A DNA stretch of 64,000 bases from Bacteroidota bacterium (GCA_029781865.1 JAKOVW010000032.1:1-64000); one strand, 5' to 3'; counted from the first letter of the stretch, positions 26,651-36,803 are shown. Notes: generated by a model from the sequence alone, not told the origin. Translations and numbers: made by a program.

Positions 26651-27389
26651 ATTTTAATTTGGTAGCTGCAATTTTTACCCTTGCAGCTACCCTGTTTTCA
26701 TTGAAATTCAAGCCAAAATACGCCGTTCTCATTTCGCTCAGTCAGCCAATCAACGAAATTTTCGATTATTTATAGTAATAAAACAAAACCTGCTACCAGA
26801 TATATTCCCAATCATTTTGTTTGATTTGAAAATGCAACACTCCTCGAATTGTTTTATTTTCATAAGCATTTTAGATTAAATAGTGCAGGATGCAAATAAC
26901 CTTAGCAGGATATTCAAAAATTCTTGGCATATTATAATTAGGACTGGAAAAAATACGGATGATTTCGATTTTTCTAACTTGACGTCTGAATTTTATCTAC
27001 CTCGGGTTTCTGTCCAAAGCGCTATACTTTGCTTTAAGCTTATTAAAAATTAAATGAGGCTATTCAATCCATACAATGGAATAAGTTGAGTAATTTTCTT
27101 TGATATCAGGAACTCTTGTGGATTTAATTTTGGGATGTATTCGAATGTCTGCGGTATTTGAAAACTCTTATAATAAACCTAAAATAGAGTCTCCTATAAA
27201 TTGGCAAAATGCAACTATTTTCTATTTTTATAGCTCAGAACCAAGAAGTTGTAGCATTGAAAAATATCTTGCCTGGAGATTAAACTTTTTTATTTTTTGA
27301 GAAGTCTAATAACATTTCGGATATCCACGATTACTGAATTAAACTGATTCAAACTTGTATTCTATTTTAGTTTTTTAATTTAAGTCAAT
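26651..27389. other. Long intergenic region, mostly empty
   Basis: After the terminator at 26661-26698 this AT-rich stretch shows no convincing gene on either strand. A 66-codon frame at 27100-27300 has no family resemblance and ends in Phe/Lys-rich low-complexity sequence. The promoter of the first metallophosphoesterase gene must lie near its 3-prime end, but no clear box is seen. Confidence 0.4.
26661..26698 (+). terminator. Rho-independent terminator after the MarR operon
   Basis: The arms GGTAGCTGCAA and TTGCAGCTACC (11 perfect pairs) enclose a 9-base loop and are followed by CTGTTTT. It lies just after the NmrA-like gene. Confidence 0.85.
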
Positions 27390-29108
27390 ATGCATTTGCT
27401 ATCAAACAAAACGAATGAATTTATTCTTTTATCAAAAGTGTATTTATTGGGTTCTTTATTAAGTAATACTTTACCGGGCATTTTATTTTGCTTTTTTATT
27501 TTTGAATCCTTGCAAGCTCAAAACAGATCAATAATATTAGGAAGGCCAACGGATACGTCAATTACTGCAAGCATATTATTTGATAGAAATGTTGAATATT
27601 ATTTTGAGTATGGCACGCAGACCGGAAATTATACGAATCAAACATCAATTACTTCCAATACAGCTAACATACCAGATGAATATGACTTTTCTAAATTATC
27701 ACCAGATACCAAATACTTTTACAGACTAAAATACAGGCTCAAAGGTGCAAATGACTTTGCAGTCAGTGATGAGTATTTCTTTCACACGCAACGATCTAAA
27801 GGTTCAAGTTTTCGTTTTTTAATCGAAGCAGATGAGCATCTGTACGATAAAAAAGGTGTACGCAGTATGTACAAAACGACACTTCAGAATCAGGCTAAAG
27901 ACAGTGCCGATTTTTTACTTTCGCTGGGTGATATTTTTGGAGACGATCATACACCCGATCAAACGACAAGCGAAGATATGGACGCTTTGCATAAAGACTA
28001 TTTACAATATCTTGGTGCCGTTTGCCATTCCATGCCCTTTTATGTTTGCCTTGGAAATCATGAAGGAGAAAATGGTTATTATCTCAAACAAACTCCACCA
28101 AATAATATTGCTGTGTATGGGACCAAATGGCGTAAGTTTTATTATCCAAATCCTTATCCAAATGGCTTTTATACAGGAAATACATCCTTCGAGCCTTATG
28201 ATATTGGTCAACCAGAAAATTATTATGCATGGACCTGGGGCGACGCACTATTTGTAGTTTTAGATGTATATAGGGGTTGCGACATCAATGAGAAACCACA
28301 AAACTGGGATTGGACGCTTGGTGAAAATCAATACAGTTGGTTGAAACAAACGTTAGAAAGCAGCAAGGCAAAATACAAATTTGTCTTTGCACATCATACC
28401 CGAGGCCAGGGAAGAGGTGGCGTCAAAACGGCTTCAGGTTGTGAATGGGGAGGATACAGCGGCAAAGGTGTATGGGAGTTTGACAAATACCGCCCCGGTT
28501 GGGCAATGCCAATTCACCAATTAATGGTAGCAAACGGAGTCAATGTTTTCTTTCAAGGGCATGACCATCTCTTTGCAAAAGAGGAATTAGACGGACTGGT
28601 CTACCAGGAAGTACCCATGCCAGCAGACTCCACGTATGAGATCGGCGTACTTGCCAATGCAGATGCGTATACGGATGTCACTATGGATGGAACAGGGCAC
28701 ATACGCGTTAATGTTACACCTGATTGTGTAACTGTTGATTACATACGTTCTTACTTACCGGCTGATACATTGAATGGGGCGCATCACAACGGCGAAATAG
28801 CCTATAGCTACAACATTGGAAAATGTGGTCTCTCTGCAACAACAAACAAAGTCGGTGAAGAAAATTTGTTTACCATCTATCCCAATCCTGTTAAAGAAAA
28901 ACTCATCTTAAAATTTAAGAACGCCAATTCATATTCAACAAACATGGAACTAATAAACCTGCAAGGACAAATGATACAAAGTTATCAATTGGATAAAGGA
29001 CAATTGATAAGTATCTTGGATCTAGAAAATATTCCATCTGGCGTATATGCATTGCGGTATTTTGATAAAACGCAGATCGCACATTATAAAATGCTAATTA
29101 TTCAATGA
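27390..29108 (+). CDS. Secreted metallophosphoesterase with T9SS sorting domain (copy 1)
   Basis: The 572-residue protein has a long signal peptide (to about residue 45, LQAQ). A fibronectin-like N-terminal domain (about 48-135, DTKYFYRLKYR) resembles that of purple acid phosphatases. The dimetal phosphoesterase motifs follow in order: ADEH, LGDIFGDD, LGNHEGE, FAHHTRG and FQGHDHLF. The C-terminus (about 490-572) is a T9SS domain (FTIYPNPVKEKLIL). The probable reaction is hydrolysis of a phosphate ester outside the cell; the substrate is unknown. It is followed 65 bases later by a paralogue of identical length, indicating tandem duplication. Confidence 0.92.
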   Translation: MHLLSNKTNEFILLSKVYLLGSLLSNTLPGILFCFFIFESLQAQNRSIILGRPTDTSITASILFDRNVEYYFEYGTQTGNYTNQTSITSNTANIPDEYDFSKLSPDTKYFYRLKYRLKGANDFAVSDEYFFHTQRSKGSSFRFLIEADEHLYDKKGVRSMYKTTLQNQAKDSADFLLSLGDIFGDDHTPDQTTSEDMDALHKDYLQYLGAVCHSMPFYVCLGNHEGENGYYLKQTPPNNIAVYGTKWRKFYYPNPYPNGFYTGNTSFEPYDIGQPENYYAWTWGDALFVVLDVYRGCDINEKPQNWDWTLGENQYSWLKQTLESSKAKYKFVFAHHTRGQGRGGVKTASGCEWGGYSGKGVWEFDKYRPGWAMPIHQLMVANGVNVFFQGHDHLFAKEELDGLVYQEVPMPADSTYEIGVLANADAYTDVTMDGTGHIRVNVTPDCVTVDYIRSYLPADTLNGAHHNGEIAYSYNIGKCGLSATTNKVGEENLFTIYPNPVKEKLILKFKNANSYSTNMELINLQGQMIQSYQLDKGQLISILDLENIPSGVYALRYFDKTQIAHYKMLIIQ

Positions 29109-29173
29109 ATTCATTCTTCAATTGTGCTTCTATTTTTTAAAAATTCATTTTTGTCAATTTTTAATTTTATCTA

Positions 29174-30892
29174 ATGAAATATATTTCTATCTTACTTGTG
29201 GCAACAATTCCATTTATTACAAGTACTCTATCGCAAAATATTACACAAACAGAACTACTTGGAAGACCTACTGACCATAGTATAACTTTGCAAACATTTT
29301 TTGACAGCCCAGTTGAAGTTTGCGTTCAATATGGTTTGAACAGTGGTATTTATTCAAATCAAACGAGCTGGCAAACATTTGCAAATACAGAACCCGCTGA
29401 AATAGTAATGGACGGATTACAAGCAGATACCAAATATTTCTACCGGTTATGTTACCGGCAACCCGGTTCTTCCGGATTTTCTTCAAGGCCGGAATACTAT
29501 TTTCATACCCAACGCAAAAAAGGTAGCGCCTTTACATTTGTAATTCAGGCCGATCCACATTTGGACGAACAAAGTGATACAGCCATATACCACCGATGCT
29601 TGAAAAATCAATTGGAAGACGAACCTGATTTTATGATTGATCTTGGTGATTTCTTAATGTCAGACAAATTAAAAAATTCTTCCGGAAAGCTTACCCACGA
29701 TACCGTTACGTATCGCTGCAAACTATTGCGATCTTACTACGAAACCAGTTGCCATTCCGTACCACTATTTATTTCAATGGGAAATCATGAAGGCGAATCC
29801 GGTTGGCAATTAAATGGAACCGCAGAAAATGTAGCTGTCTGGGGCACTACTGATCGCAAGAACTATTTCCTGAATCCCACTCCTGATCAGTTTTATTCAG
29901 GGGATACCATCAATCATAGCTTTGTCGGACTTCGCGAAAATTACTATTCCTGGGAATGGGGCGATGCACTATTTATTGTTTTAGATCCATATTGGTATAC
30001 CCCAATCAAGCCGGATTCATTAAATGGATGGCGATGGACACTGGGTAAAACGCAATATGATTGGTTGAAATCAACACTAGAAAAAAGTACGGCCACATTC
30101 AAGATGGTTTTTGCACATCAGATCATAGGCGGCAATCCTGAAGGACGGGGAGGCGTAGAATATGCAGACCGCTATGAATGGGGTGGTCTTAATTTAGATG
30201 GCAGCCCTGGATTTGCTAAAAACAGACCGGGTTGGTATAAACCGATAAAAGATCTTTTAACGGAACACCGGGTAAACATTTTTTTTCATGGACATGATCA
30301 TTTTTTTGGAAAGCAGGAAAAAGATTGTCTCATTTATCAGGAGACACCGCAACCCAGTCATCCCAATTTCCAAAATGCCAGGCAAGCCAACGATTATGGA
30401 TATTTTGAAGGACAAATACTTCCAAATTCCGGACATATCCGCGTAACAGTAAACCCTGATGGATTAAAAGTAGATTATGTCCGGGTTTATGTTCCAAAAG
30501 ACGAAAACGGAACACGACACAATAAGGATGTTTCTGCAACCTATTATATCGGTTCAACGAATTGCTATGATTCCATTACTACCGGCACTGCAGTGCTTTG
30601 GAACAGCAATTATGCAGACGAGCTTATTTATCCAAATCCATTTCGACAGGAGACCAGAATTGAATTTACACTTAACAAACCGGAACGGCTGAATTTATTT
30701 ATACTCAATGAAACAGGTAAAATGGTAAAAACATTGATATCCGGAAGCCTTATTTCTGAAGGAAAATTTCAGGTCATTTGGGATGGCAAGGATAATTCAG
30801 GTAACAACGTACCAAATGGAATATATTTCTATTCCATTCAAGGTGAAAAGAATGAGGTCAAATCAGGAAAAATTATTTTGGCAAACGACTAG
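29174..30892 (+). CDS. Secreted metallophosphoesterase with FlgD-like C-terminal domain (copy 2)
   Basis: The 572 residues are similar throughout to the preceding gene product: signal peptide, fibronectin-like domain (DTKYFYRLCYR), then ADPH, LGDF, MGNHEGE, FAHQ and FHGHDHFF. The fourth motif reads AHQ here and AHH in copy 1. The C-terminus differs. It has LIYPNPFRQETRIEFTL and a FlgD-Ig-like fold (IWDGKDNSGNNVPNGIYFYSI), a different class of T9SS sorting domain from copy 1. Tandem duplication was therefore followed by divergence or swapping of the export tail. Confidence 0.92.
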   Translation: MKYISILLVATIPFITSTLSQNITQTELLGRPTDHSITLQTFFDSPVEVCVQYGLNSGIYSNQTSWQTFANTEPAEIVMDGLQADTKYFYRLCYRQPGSSGFSSRPEYYFHTQRKKGSAFTFVIQADPHLDEQSDTAIYHRCLKNQLEDEPDFMIDLGDFLMSDKLKNSSGKLTHDTVTYRCKLLRSYYETSCHSVPLFISMGNHEGESGWQLNGTAENVAVWGTTDRKNYFLNPTPDQFYSGDTINHSFVGLRENYYSWEWGDALFIVLDPYWYTPIKPDSLNGWRWTLGKTQYDWLKSTLEKSTATFKMVFAHQIIGGNPEGRGGVEYADRYEWGGLNLDGSPGFAKNRPGWYKPIKDLLTEHRVNIFFHGHDHFFGKQEKDCLIYQETPQPSHPNFQNARQANDYGYFEGQILPNSGHIRVTVNPDGLKVDYVRVYVPKDENGTRHNKDVSATYYIGSTNCYDSITTGTAVLWNSNYADELIYPNPFRQETRIEFTLNKPERLNLFILNETGKMVKTLISGSLISEGKFQVIWDGKDNSGNNVPNGIYFYSIQGEKNEVKSGKIILAND

Positions 30893-30981
30893 CTATTTTG
30901 ATTCACATGGATACAATTTCAATAAAGAACATTTTTAACCTTTCCTTTAAACGCATTTTTAAATACTATTAAAAAATAAAT

Positions 30982-33900
30982 CTACCAATACTCAAGACTT
31001 GCGCCAGCCTTTGCAGTTATTGAATAATTATTCCCATTCTCACTTGCAAATCGAATTTGCACCGTTCCATTTGCGGATGGTTTAATTACTCCTTCAATTA
31101 TAGCCACATTCCCAGCAACTATCGAAGTGGAATTACACGATGAAGGTATATTAATGGCACTTGCAAAATTTACCGTTTGAGAAGTTGCATTAAGTGTATA
31201 TCTGCTTGTGTAATTTAAAAGAGATGTTGCAGGAGCATTGATTGTCCAACGACTACCATTTGAAGTTGCCGTACTTGTATATGGGATAATGGCGTAAAAA
31301 TGATAAACAGTACCAGCAACTACATTAAATGCCAAACCTGTTACATCCGTTAAAGTGTTAGCCGTTGAATTGCTAGTGACATCTGCATTTGTAGTAATTA
31401 AATTGCGATAACCACTTCCACTTGAAGGAGCAGCGAACGTACCATCAGCTCTCAAAAAAGTTGAAGTTCCACCACCACTTGCAGGCACTAGCCCTTGAGC
31501 GGAGGCTGTAAACGTATTTAACATTGCGGTGGCTTGTGCTGTAGTCAAATCTTCCACATTTCCAGTACCGGCTGAAGTTCTTCCTTTAAATGTTTGCGAA
31601 GATGTTTGCGCCAACATTGAATTCGCAACTACATTAGGTGATATTGATGTTGCATTACCAACAGAAGTAACAGGTCCTGTTAAATTTGCATTCGTTGTCA
31701 CCGTAGCGGCATTACCTGTTGTATTCTGGTTTAAAATTGGAAAGTCACTAGCTGTTGCAATGCTTAAAGCCCCGGTTCCGGTTGTTGATTTCAGGATCCC
31801 AGATGCAAGTGATGATGTTCCAGGACAGTAATCAATGCCTGCAGCTGCTGTGGTCAGAGCGCCGGCATTACCTTTAAGAACACCGGAAGCTGAAGTGGTT
31901 AATGTAATGGATGGAGTCGTTGATGGGTTCGCTACAGATCCGGTAAATCCATTTGCAGATACTACTGATAAATTAGTTACAGTACCACCAGTAGTTGCCG
32001 CATTAAGTGTATTTCCTGTAAAAGACAAACCTGTTCCTAAAGCAATTTCACTAACTGCGTTACCCGTCAAACCTGATCCTAATAACTTATTTGGAGTCAT
32101 AGACTGCATTTTACTGTAAGTAACTGCATTGGGTGAAATTGTTGCAGTAACACTTCCAGGACCATTTGCAGTAATATCACCTGTAATTGCCGTTATGTAA
32201 TTTCCCGATGGCTGCTTACTATTAAATGTATTCCAATCAGATGAACTCAGGTAACCATTTACTGTACTTGCCGCTTGAGGGATTGAAAATACACCTGTTG
32301 AAGTGTTATACAATAATGGAGACACAGCAGAGTGCGACGCTCGTGCTCTTGTGTCCGTATAATATTTATTCAAAGCCCCTTCACTGATATTATCAGAAGT
32401 GAGGACTACTGCGCCTGTTTGTGCGTTCACCGATGTTACTGCCGAAGAACTTGGATTGCGTTGCCAAACTGTGCCATTATATATAGCATCATCTCCAATG
32501 GCAAAAGTTATATTTCCAGAACCTAAATTGACAGTACCTGCTACCGTAACCCGATACGTCCATCCTGCGGTACCGGTGCCATCAGCTAAAGTTGGTGTAT
32601 TGGTAGATGCATTCCATGTGCCTTTATAGATTTGAGCTCCAACCGGCAATTGAGAGCTTGGCACTTTACCACCAGCATCCAAAGTAGCGACTCCATTATT
32701 TGCCCCTTTTTCTGATGTACTAATTTTAAGATCCAATGCAGCTTGAGTCAGTGTACTAATTGGTTTAGCAATATCGCTTGTATTGTCTACGTTTCCCAGG
32801 CCAACATCTGATTTTAGTATACCCAACGGTGTAACAAGAGTTGGAGAAATAGACCGCACAACATTTCCCGTTCCTGTTGTTGCTATTTCTTCGATAACAC
32901 CAGATCCGGTTGAAGTTCGCCCAAGTACTTTATTAGAGGCTGAAACATTCTGAATTTTTGAATAACTCACGGCTTGATTTGCAATAGTTGTAGCAAAACT
33001 TCCGGTACCACTTCCACTCACATCACCTGTCAGGGCAATCGTTTGATCACCAGTATTTGCACCAGATAAATTCAACATTGATTTCACCTGAGCAATTGTT
33101 AAGTCCTCAATATTTCCTGTACCGGAACTTATCCGGCCTTTAAAAGTTTGAGTAGCTACCTGGGATTGCATTGCATTAGTTAAAACATTATTGGAAATAG
33201 ATGTAGCATTTCCAACAGAGGTGACAGGACCCGTAAGGTTAGCGTTTGTTGTCACCGTTGAAGCATTTCCGTTTAAAGATCCATTAAACGTTGTTGCGGA
33301 AATGGTCCCAGCAGAAAAATTTCCGGAAGCATCCCGGGCAACTATTGTTGATGCTGTATTTGCAGAGGTAGCCGTTGTTGCATTATTTGGGATATTGGTA
33401 AGCAAAGCCCCAGATCCACTAAACAAAACTGAAGCGAGTGTACCGTTAGATGGATTAAATGTTAGCTTGGTACTTGATGTTTTTAAACCTTGAGAGCCAG
33501 TGCCCGCTGCCCATACAATTCGCTCGGATGCATTAGCCGTATTGTCATCAGTAATCGTACTGTTTGTGGCCGTGGTTGCTGTTGTTGCATTGCCAGTTGT
33601 ATTCTGATTTAATATTGGAAAATCAGCAGCTGTAGCGATGGATAAATCACCGGTAACTGTTTTTGATTTTAAAATACCCGTTCCCAGAAGTGCAGTTCCT
33701 TCAGAATAATCTACACCTGGTGTCGCTGCTGAGAAAGCATTTCCATCGCCAAGTACAAGTCCAATTACATCTGTGGTCAATGTAATATCTGGCGTAGTAG
33801 TTGGATTTGTCACAGTACCGCCCAATCCATTTAAGGATTCAATAGTCACTGAAGTAACTGTCCCACCTGAACTCTGAGGTTCAGCCCATGTGCCATCTGC

Positions 33901-34932
33901 CCTGAGAAAATTGGTAACACCGCCACCACTTGAAGGAGCCAATCCTTTTAAGGTCGGAGTAAACGTATTGAGCATAGCCGTTGCCTGTGTAGCAGTTAAA
34001 TCATTTGGAGCGGCCATACTTCCAGAATTGTTTCCTTTAAAAGAATTTGCAGCCATGTTTGCCAGTTTCGCATTAGTCACAACACCATTGGATATCGTAC
34101 TGGCATTCCCAATACTCGTAACATCTCCTGTTAAATTAGCATTCGTTGTAACTGTTGCAGCATTACCTGTAGTATTTTGATTTAAAATTGGAAAGTCACT
34201 AGCTGTTGCAATGCTTAAAGCACCTGAACCGGTTGTTGATTTGAGAATTCCTGTACCCAACGTTGATGTTCCGGAAGTATAATCAATACCTGGATTTGCG
34301 ATGGATAATGCTCCTGTCCCTCCCGATGTCTTTATAAGACCATTGGTTGTTAGATTAGAAAGTGTATTAATATTTTGAGTTGTATTAACTGATATCGTGT
34401 TTGCATTCCTCGTTAAACCGGTTGAAAAACTCAATGCATTCTCCTTGTTATTAAATGTATTCCAATCCAGCGAATTAAGTGCTCCCCGATTTGTGGAAGA
34501 TGCATCCGGCAAATTGAATGTATGTACTGAACCTGTAGAAGTAATCGTAAAATTTGTACCGGTATTACTCGTTGTAAATGATTGAACAGAACCAGTTAGT
34601 CCATTTAATGTAGTAATGCTATTTCCGGAAAGCAGGTTCGAAAGTAACCGAACAGCAACATTACCTGAATCATCCGTTGTCATTATCTTGGTATTTACTG
34701 TGTTTAATCCAATACCAGATAACCTTACGGTGCCCGTAGTATGTAATTGGGCTGAAGGATTTGAAGTTCCAATACCTACTTTTCCCGAATTTTTATTGTA
34801 TATGTTATTGCCTGATGATTTCCATTTACTACTATCGATCAACGTCAGTGTTCCTTTAGGACCAATGACCGTTTGCGCATGGATCTCAGCAAGAGCAAAA
34901 ATTAAAAAGAGAATTAAGTAACTATTTTTCAT
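30982..34932 (-). CDS. Very long tail-fibre-like secreted repeat protein
   Basis: The 1316-residue protein has a signal peptide (about 1-19, ending AEIHAQ). Many Ser/Thr/Asn/Gly-rich repeats follow, of the kind seen in phage tail fibres: VGIGTSNPSAQLH, LNGLTGSVQSF, SSSDWNTFNSKQ, ITGDITANGPGSVTATI, VTTNANLTGPVTS and FLRADGT. The C-terminal domain (about 1180-1316, VTGLAFNVVAGTVYHFYAIIPY to AKAGASLEYW) also resembles phage fibre tips. No T9SS sorting domain is present. Repeats are visible at DNA level too. It is the last gene of a four-gene minus-strand operon and probably forms an extracellular trimeric fibre; the binding target is unknown. Confidence 0.85.
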   Translation of the reverse strand: MKNSYLILFLIFALAEIHAQTVIGPKGTLTLIDSSKWKSSGNNIYNKNSGKVGIGTSNPSAQLHTTGTVRLSGIGLNTVNTKIMTTDDSGNVAVRLLSNLLSGNSITTLNGLTGSVQSFTTSNTGTNFTITSTGSVHTFNLPDASSTNRGALNSLDWNTFNNKENALSFSTGLTRNANTISVNTTQNINTLSNLTTNGLIKTSGGTGALSIANPGIDYTSGTSTLGTGILKSTTGSGALSIATASDFPILNQNTTGNAATVTTNANLTGDVTSIGNASTISNGVVTNAKLANMAANSFKGNNSGSMAAPNDLTATQATAMLNTFTPTLKGLAPSSGGGVTNFLRADGTWAEPQSSGGTVTSVTIESLNGLGGTVTNPTTTPDITLTTDVIGLVLGDGNAFSAATPGVDYSEGTALLGTGILKSKTVTGDLSIATAADFPILNQNTTGNATTATTATNSTITDDNTANASERIVWAAGTGSQGLKTSSTKLTFNPSNGTLASVLFSGSGALLTNIPNNATTATSANTASTIVARDASGNFSAGTISATTFNGSLNGNASTVTTNANLTGPVTSVGNATSISNNVLTNAMQSQVATQTFKGRISSGTGNIEDLTIAQVKSMLNLSGANTGDQTIALTGDVSGSGTGSFATTIANQAVSYSKIQNVSASNKVLGRTSTGSGVIEEIATTGTGNVVRSISPTLVTPLGILKSDVGLGNVDNTSDIAKPISTLTQAALDLKISTSEKGANNGVATLDAGGKVPSSQLPVGAQIYKGTWNASTNTPTLADGTGTAGWTYRVTVAGTVNLGSGNITFAIGDDAIYNGTVWQRNPSSSAVTSVNAQTGAVVLTSDNISEGALNKYYTDTRARASHSAVSPLLYNTSTGVFSIPQAASTVNGYLSSSDWNTFNSKQPSGNYITAITGDITANGPGSVTATISPNAVTYSKMQSMTPNKLLGSGLTGNAVSEIALGTGLSFTGNTLNAATTGGTVTNLSVVSANGFTGSVANPSTTPSITLTTSASGVLKGNAGALTTAAAGIDYCPGTSSLASGILKSTTGTGALSIATASDFPILNQNTTGNAATVTTNANLTGPVTSVGNATSISPNVVANSMLAQTSSQTFKGRTSAGTGNVEDLTTAQATAMLNTFTASAQGLVPASGGGTSTFLRADGTFAAPSSGSGYRNLITTNADVTSNSTANTLTDVTGLAFNVVAGTVYHFYAIIPYTSTATSNGSRWTINAPATSLLNYTSRYTLNATSQTVNFASAINIPSSCNSTSIVAGNVAIIEGVIKPSANGTVQIRFASENGNNYSITAKAGASLEYW
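31730..31770 (-). repeat. 41-base direct repeat, copy A
   Basis: Identical over 41 bases to 34181-34221. Both copies lie inside the fibre gene, 2451 bases apart, a multiple of three. Confidence 0.9.
34181..34221 (-). repeat. 41-base direct repeat, copy B
   Basis: Second copy of the repeat at 31730-31770. Similarity continues beyond the identical core on both sides. Confidence 0.9.
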
Positions 34933-35059
34933 TCCGGGTGATTTGTACCTTCAGAAAACTTACACCCCTTAAGTAATTGTAATAACTAAAGAGTATAAGT
35001 CTTCTGAATATACTTGGTAAATATTAATATTAAATTTAGTCTCGGTGTTTTAAATTTGA

Positions 35060-35950
35060 TTATTTAACCCATTGTACTTCAATTGTATCTCCGGATACAA
35101 CCAAAGAAGCCATTGTGGAAGACAACGTACAAGTTCCTGCTGAAGTGGTATAATCTGTGCCGGTTACTAATTTAGCTCCATTACGAAATACCCAAACTTT
35201 AGAAACTGTTGCAGGCATATTCGGAACAACATATGTTTGCTGTCCATTGGATGCGTCAAAGCTGGTATCCCCGCTTTGCAATAGGGCCTCTGCTGTTACT
35301 CTTTTCAGCGTACCATCAGGTGATGCTACGACTAAACTATCTGAATTTAAATTGCCACTTTGCAAACCCGTGATCTTTAATGTATTTGTTGCATCGGTTC
35401 CAATCGTTGTGGATTCTGACAAACTTCCACCCAGCTTAACCGTATTGCCTGTCTTCGTCAAACCATTTGTAAATGTAAGCGCTTTCACAAGTGATTCTGC
35501 TGAAATAATCTTCAGTTGTCCTGTAGTTGGATTCACTACCATAACACTATCCGTAGAACCCGATCCACGTTCCAATCCAGTAATAGCGAGGAAATTTTCT
35601 GCACTTGTCACAATCGTGGTTGGTCTGTTCAATGTGCCGCCCAATTCCAATTTCTGGCCATTCTTTGTCAACCCATTTCCTGCACCGTTAATATAAGTAG
35701 ACAACATTGACGCAGTATCCTGATATTTTACATAGTTATTCAGGGAATCATGCAATTGCGTTGGAGTCACAAACAAAATAGTACTGTCTGCTTTTGTAAT
35801 CACAGCAGTCGCACTGTCGAGCACCCACCTGATGGTTCCCTTGTTGTCAATGACTTTGGTACTCACTTTGTCACGGTTTGTGATCTTTTGCGCATTCAGC
35901 GTCGAGCTGATAGTAACAGCTAAAATTGAGAATAATAGAATCTTTTTCAT
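35060..35950 (-). CDS. Secreted fibre-type protein with two internal repeats
   Basis: The 296-residue protein has a signal peptide (about 1-20, LNAQ). Two similar modules of about 75 residues follow, each with the pattern NGLTK, LGG-L, T-I-T, ITGL-G and DS-V-V. The first holds LGGTLNRPTTIVTSAENFLAI, split here as LGGTLNRPTT and AENFLAITGL. A C-terminal domain of about 55 residues ends in GDTIEVQWVK. That domain resembles the end of the 271-residue neighbour. It has no T9SS sorting domain. Third gene of the fibre operon, 37 bases after the previous one. Confidence 0.8.
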   Translation of the reverse strand: MKKILLFSILAVTISSTLNAQKITNRDKVSTKVIDNKGTIRWVLDSATAVITKADSTILFVTPTQLHDSLNNYVKYQDTASMLSTYINGAGNGLTKNGQKLELGGTLNRPTTIVTSAENFLAITGLERGSGSTDSVMVVNPTTGQLKIISAESLVKALTFTNGLTKTGNTVKLGGSLSESTTIGTDATNTLKITGLQSGNLNSDSLVVASPDGTLKRVTAEALLQSGDTSFDASNGQQTYVVPNMPATVSKVWVFRNGAKLVTGTDYTTSAGTCTLSSTMASLVVSGDTIEVQWVK

Positions 35951-35987
35951 TTTTAAATTTTTTTGTAATTGTTTAATTGATTTTAAA

Positions 35988-36803
35988 TTATTTTAATTGA
36001 AATATTTTTATTTCATCTCCGGCCGCACATGGAATTTCGGACAGAATAGAATTCGCATTATTGATTGTGAATGAAATGGATACTCCATTTCGATATAAAA
36101 GTATTTTATTGATATCCGTAATGACAAAGGGTGTATTAAATATAGCCTGACCTGTTGCAGTAACAATTTCAGTTCTTTTTTCCATACCCATTAAAAAGCT
36201 TGCAGACGAAACGACTTTAATTTTTCCATCACTTGAATTGGAAACCAATACATTATCGGTAGCCAGGTCACCTTTAGTTAAGCTATCAATTATTAATTGC
36301 CCTTTTATTTCCAATGCTGCAGATGGAGATGAAGTGCCAATGCCTATCCAACCCTTTTCCGTGATGCGCATGCGCTCTGTATTATTTGTTTTAAAAAGCA
36401 ATGGCGCATTGTCTGTGGTACCTAAAAAGCCATTTATTGAACTTGTACTACTGTTCCCATTAATATTCCAGGATCCTGTTGAAGAATTTGATGAATTTAC
36501 TTTGATCCACTTAGAACCATCACAGTAATAAATACCCGGTGTAACATCATTAATAAAAGCTGTATTATAGACAAACATACCTTGTACAAAATCACTTAAT
36601 GGAGTTGCAACTGTGGTTGAACTTAAAGCAAGCCTTGGCAAAAGCAATCCTTTATTTGAAGATTCTATTTCCAAAACCGCGTTTGGATTAAGTGATTTTG
36701 GATTATTTCCCAATTTAATTTGCGCGTTTAGTTTTGAAATATTACAAAACACAAGTCCTGCTATCATGAATAAAATGTACTTATATGAATATTTATACTT
36801 CAC
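35988..36803 (-). CDS. Secreted fibre-type protein
   Basis: The 271-residue protein starts at GTG (36803) with a signal peptide (LFMIAGLVFCNISKLNAQ). The N-terminal domain has the phrase AVLEIESSNKGLLLPRLAL and GIYYCDGSKWIKV, frequent in Bacteroidota surface fibre proteins, then MRITEKGWIGIGTSSPSAAL, a tail-fibre-type motif. The C-terminal domain (IFNTPFVITDINKILLYRNG to AAGDEIKIFQLK) looks like that of the next gene product. No sorting domain is visible. It is 17 bases after the upstream gene and is probably translated from the same mRNA. Confidence 0.8.
   Translation of the reverse strand: MKYKYSYKYILFMIAGLVFCNISKLNAQIKLGNNPKSLNPNAVLEIESSNKGLLLPRLALSSTTVATPLSDFVQGMFVYNTAFINDVTPGIYYCDGSKWIKVNSSNSSTGSWNINGNSSTSSINGFLGTTDNAPLLFKTNNTERMRITEKGWIGIGTSSPSAALEIKGQLIIDSLTKGDLATDNVLVSNSSDGKIKVVSSASFLMGMEKRTEIVTATGQAIFNTPFVITDINKILLYRNGVSISFTINNANSILSEIPCAAGDEIKIFQLK

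Noticed and set aside
27100-27300. A 66-codon frame in the gap before the metallophosphoesterases
   Set aside because: It has low-complexity composition, no family resemblance and no convincing promoter.
31529-34921. Plus-strand open frames opposite the giant fibre gene
   Set aside because: They lie wholly inside the coding sequence on the other strand, are rich in Val/Ala/Pro from Ser/Thr/Asn codons read backwards, and match no family.
35157-35696. A 179-codon plus-strand frame
   Set aside because: It is antisense to the 296-residue fibre-type protein, which has a clear signal peptide and repeats.
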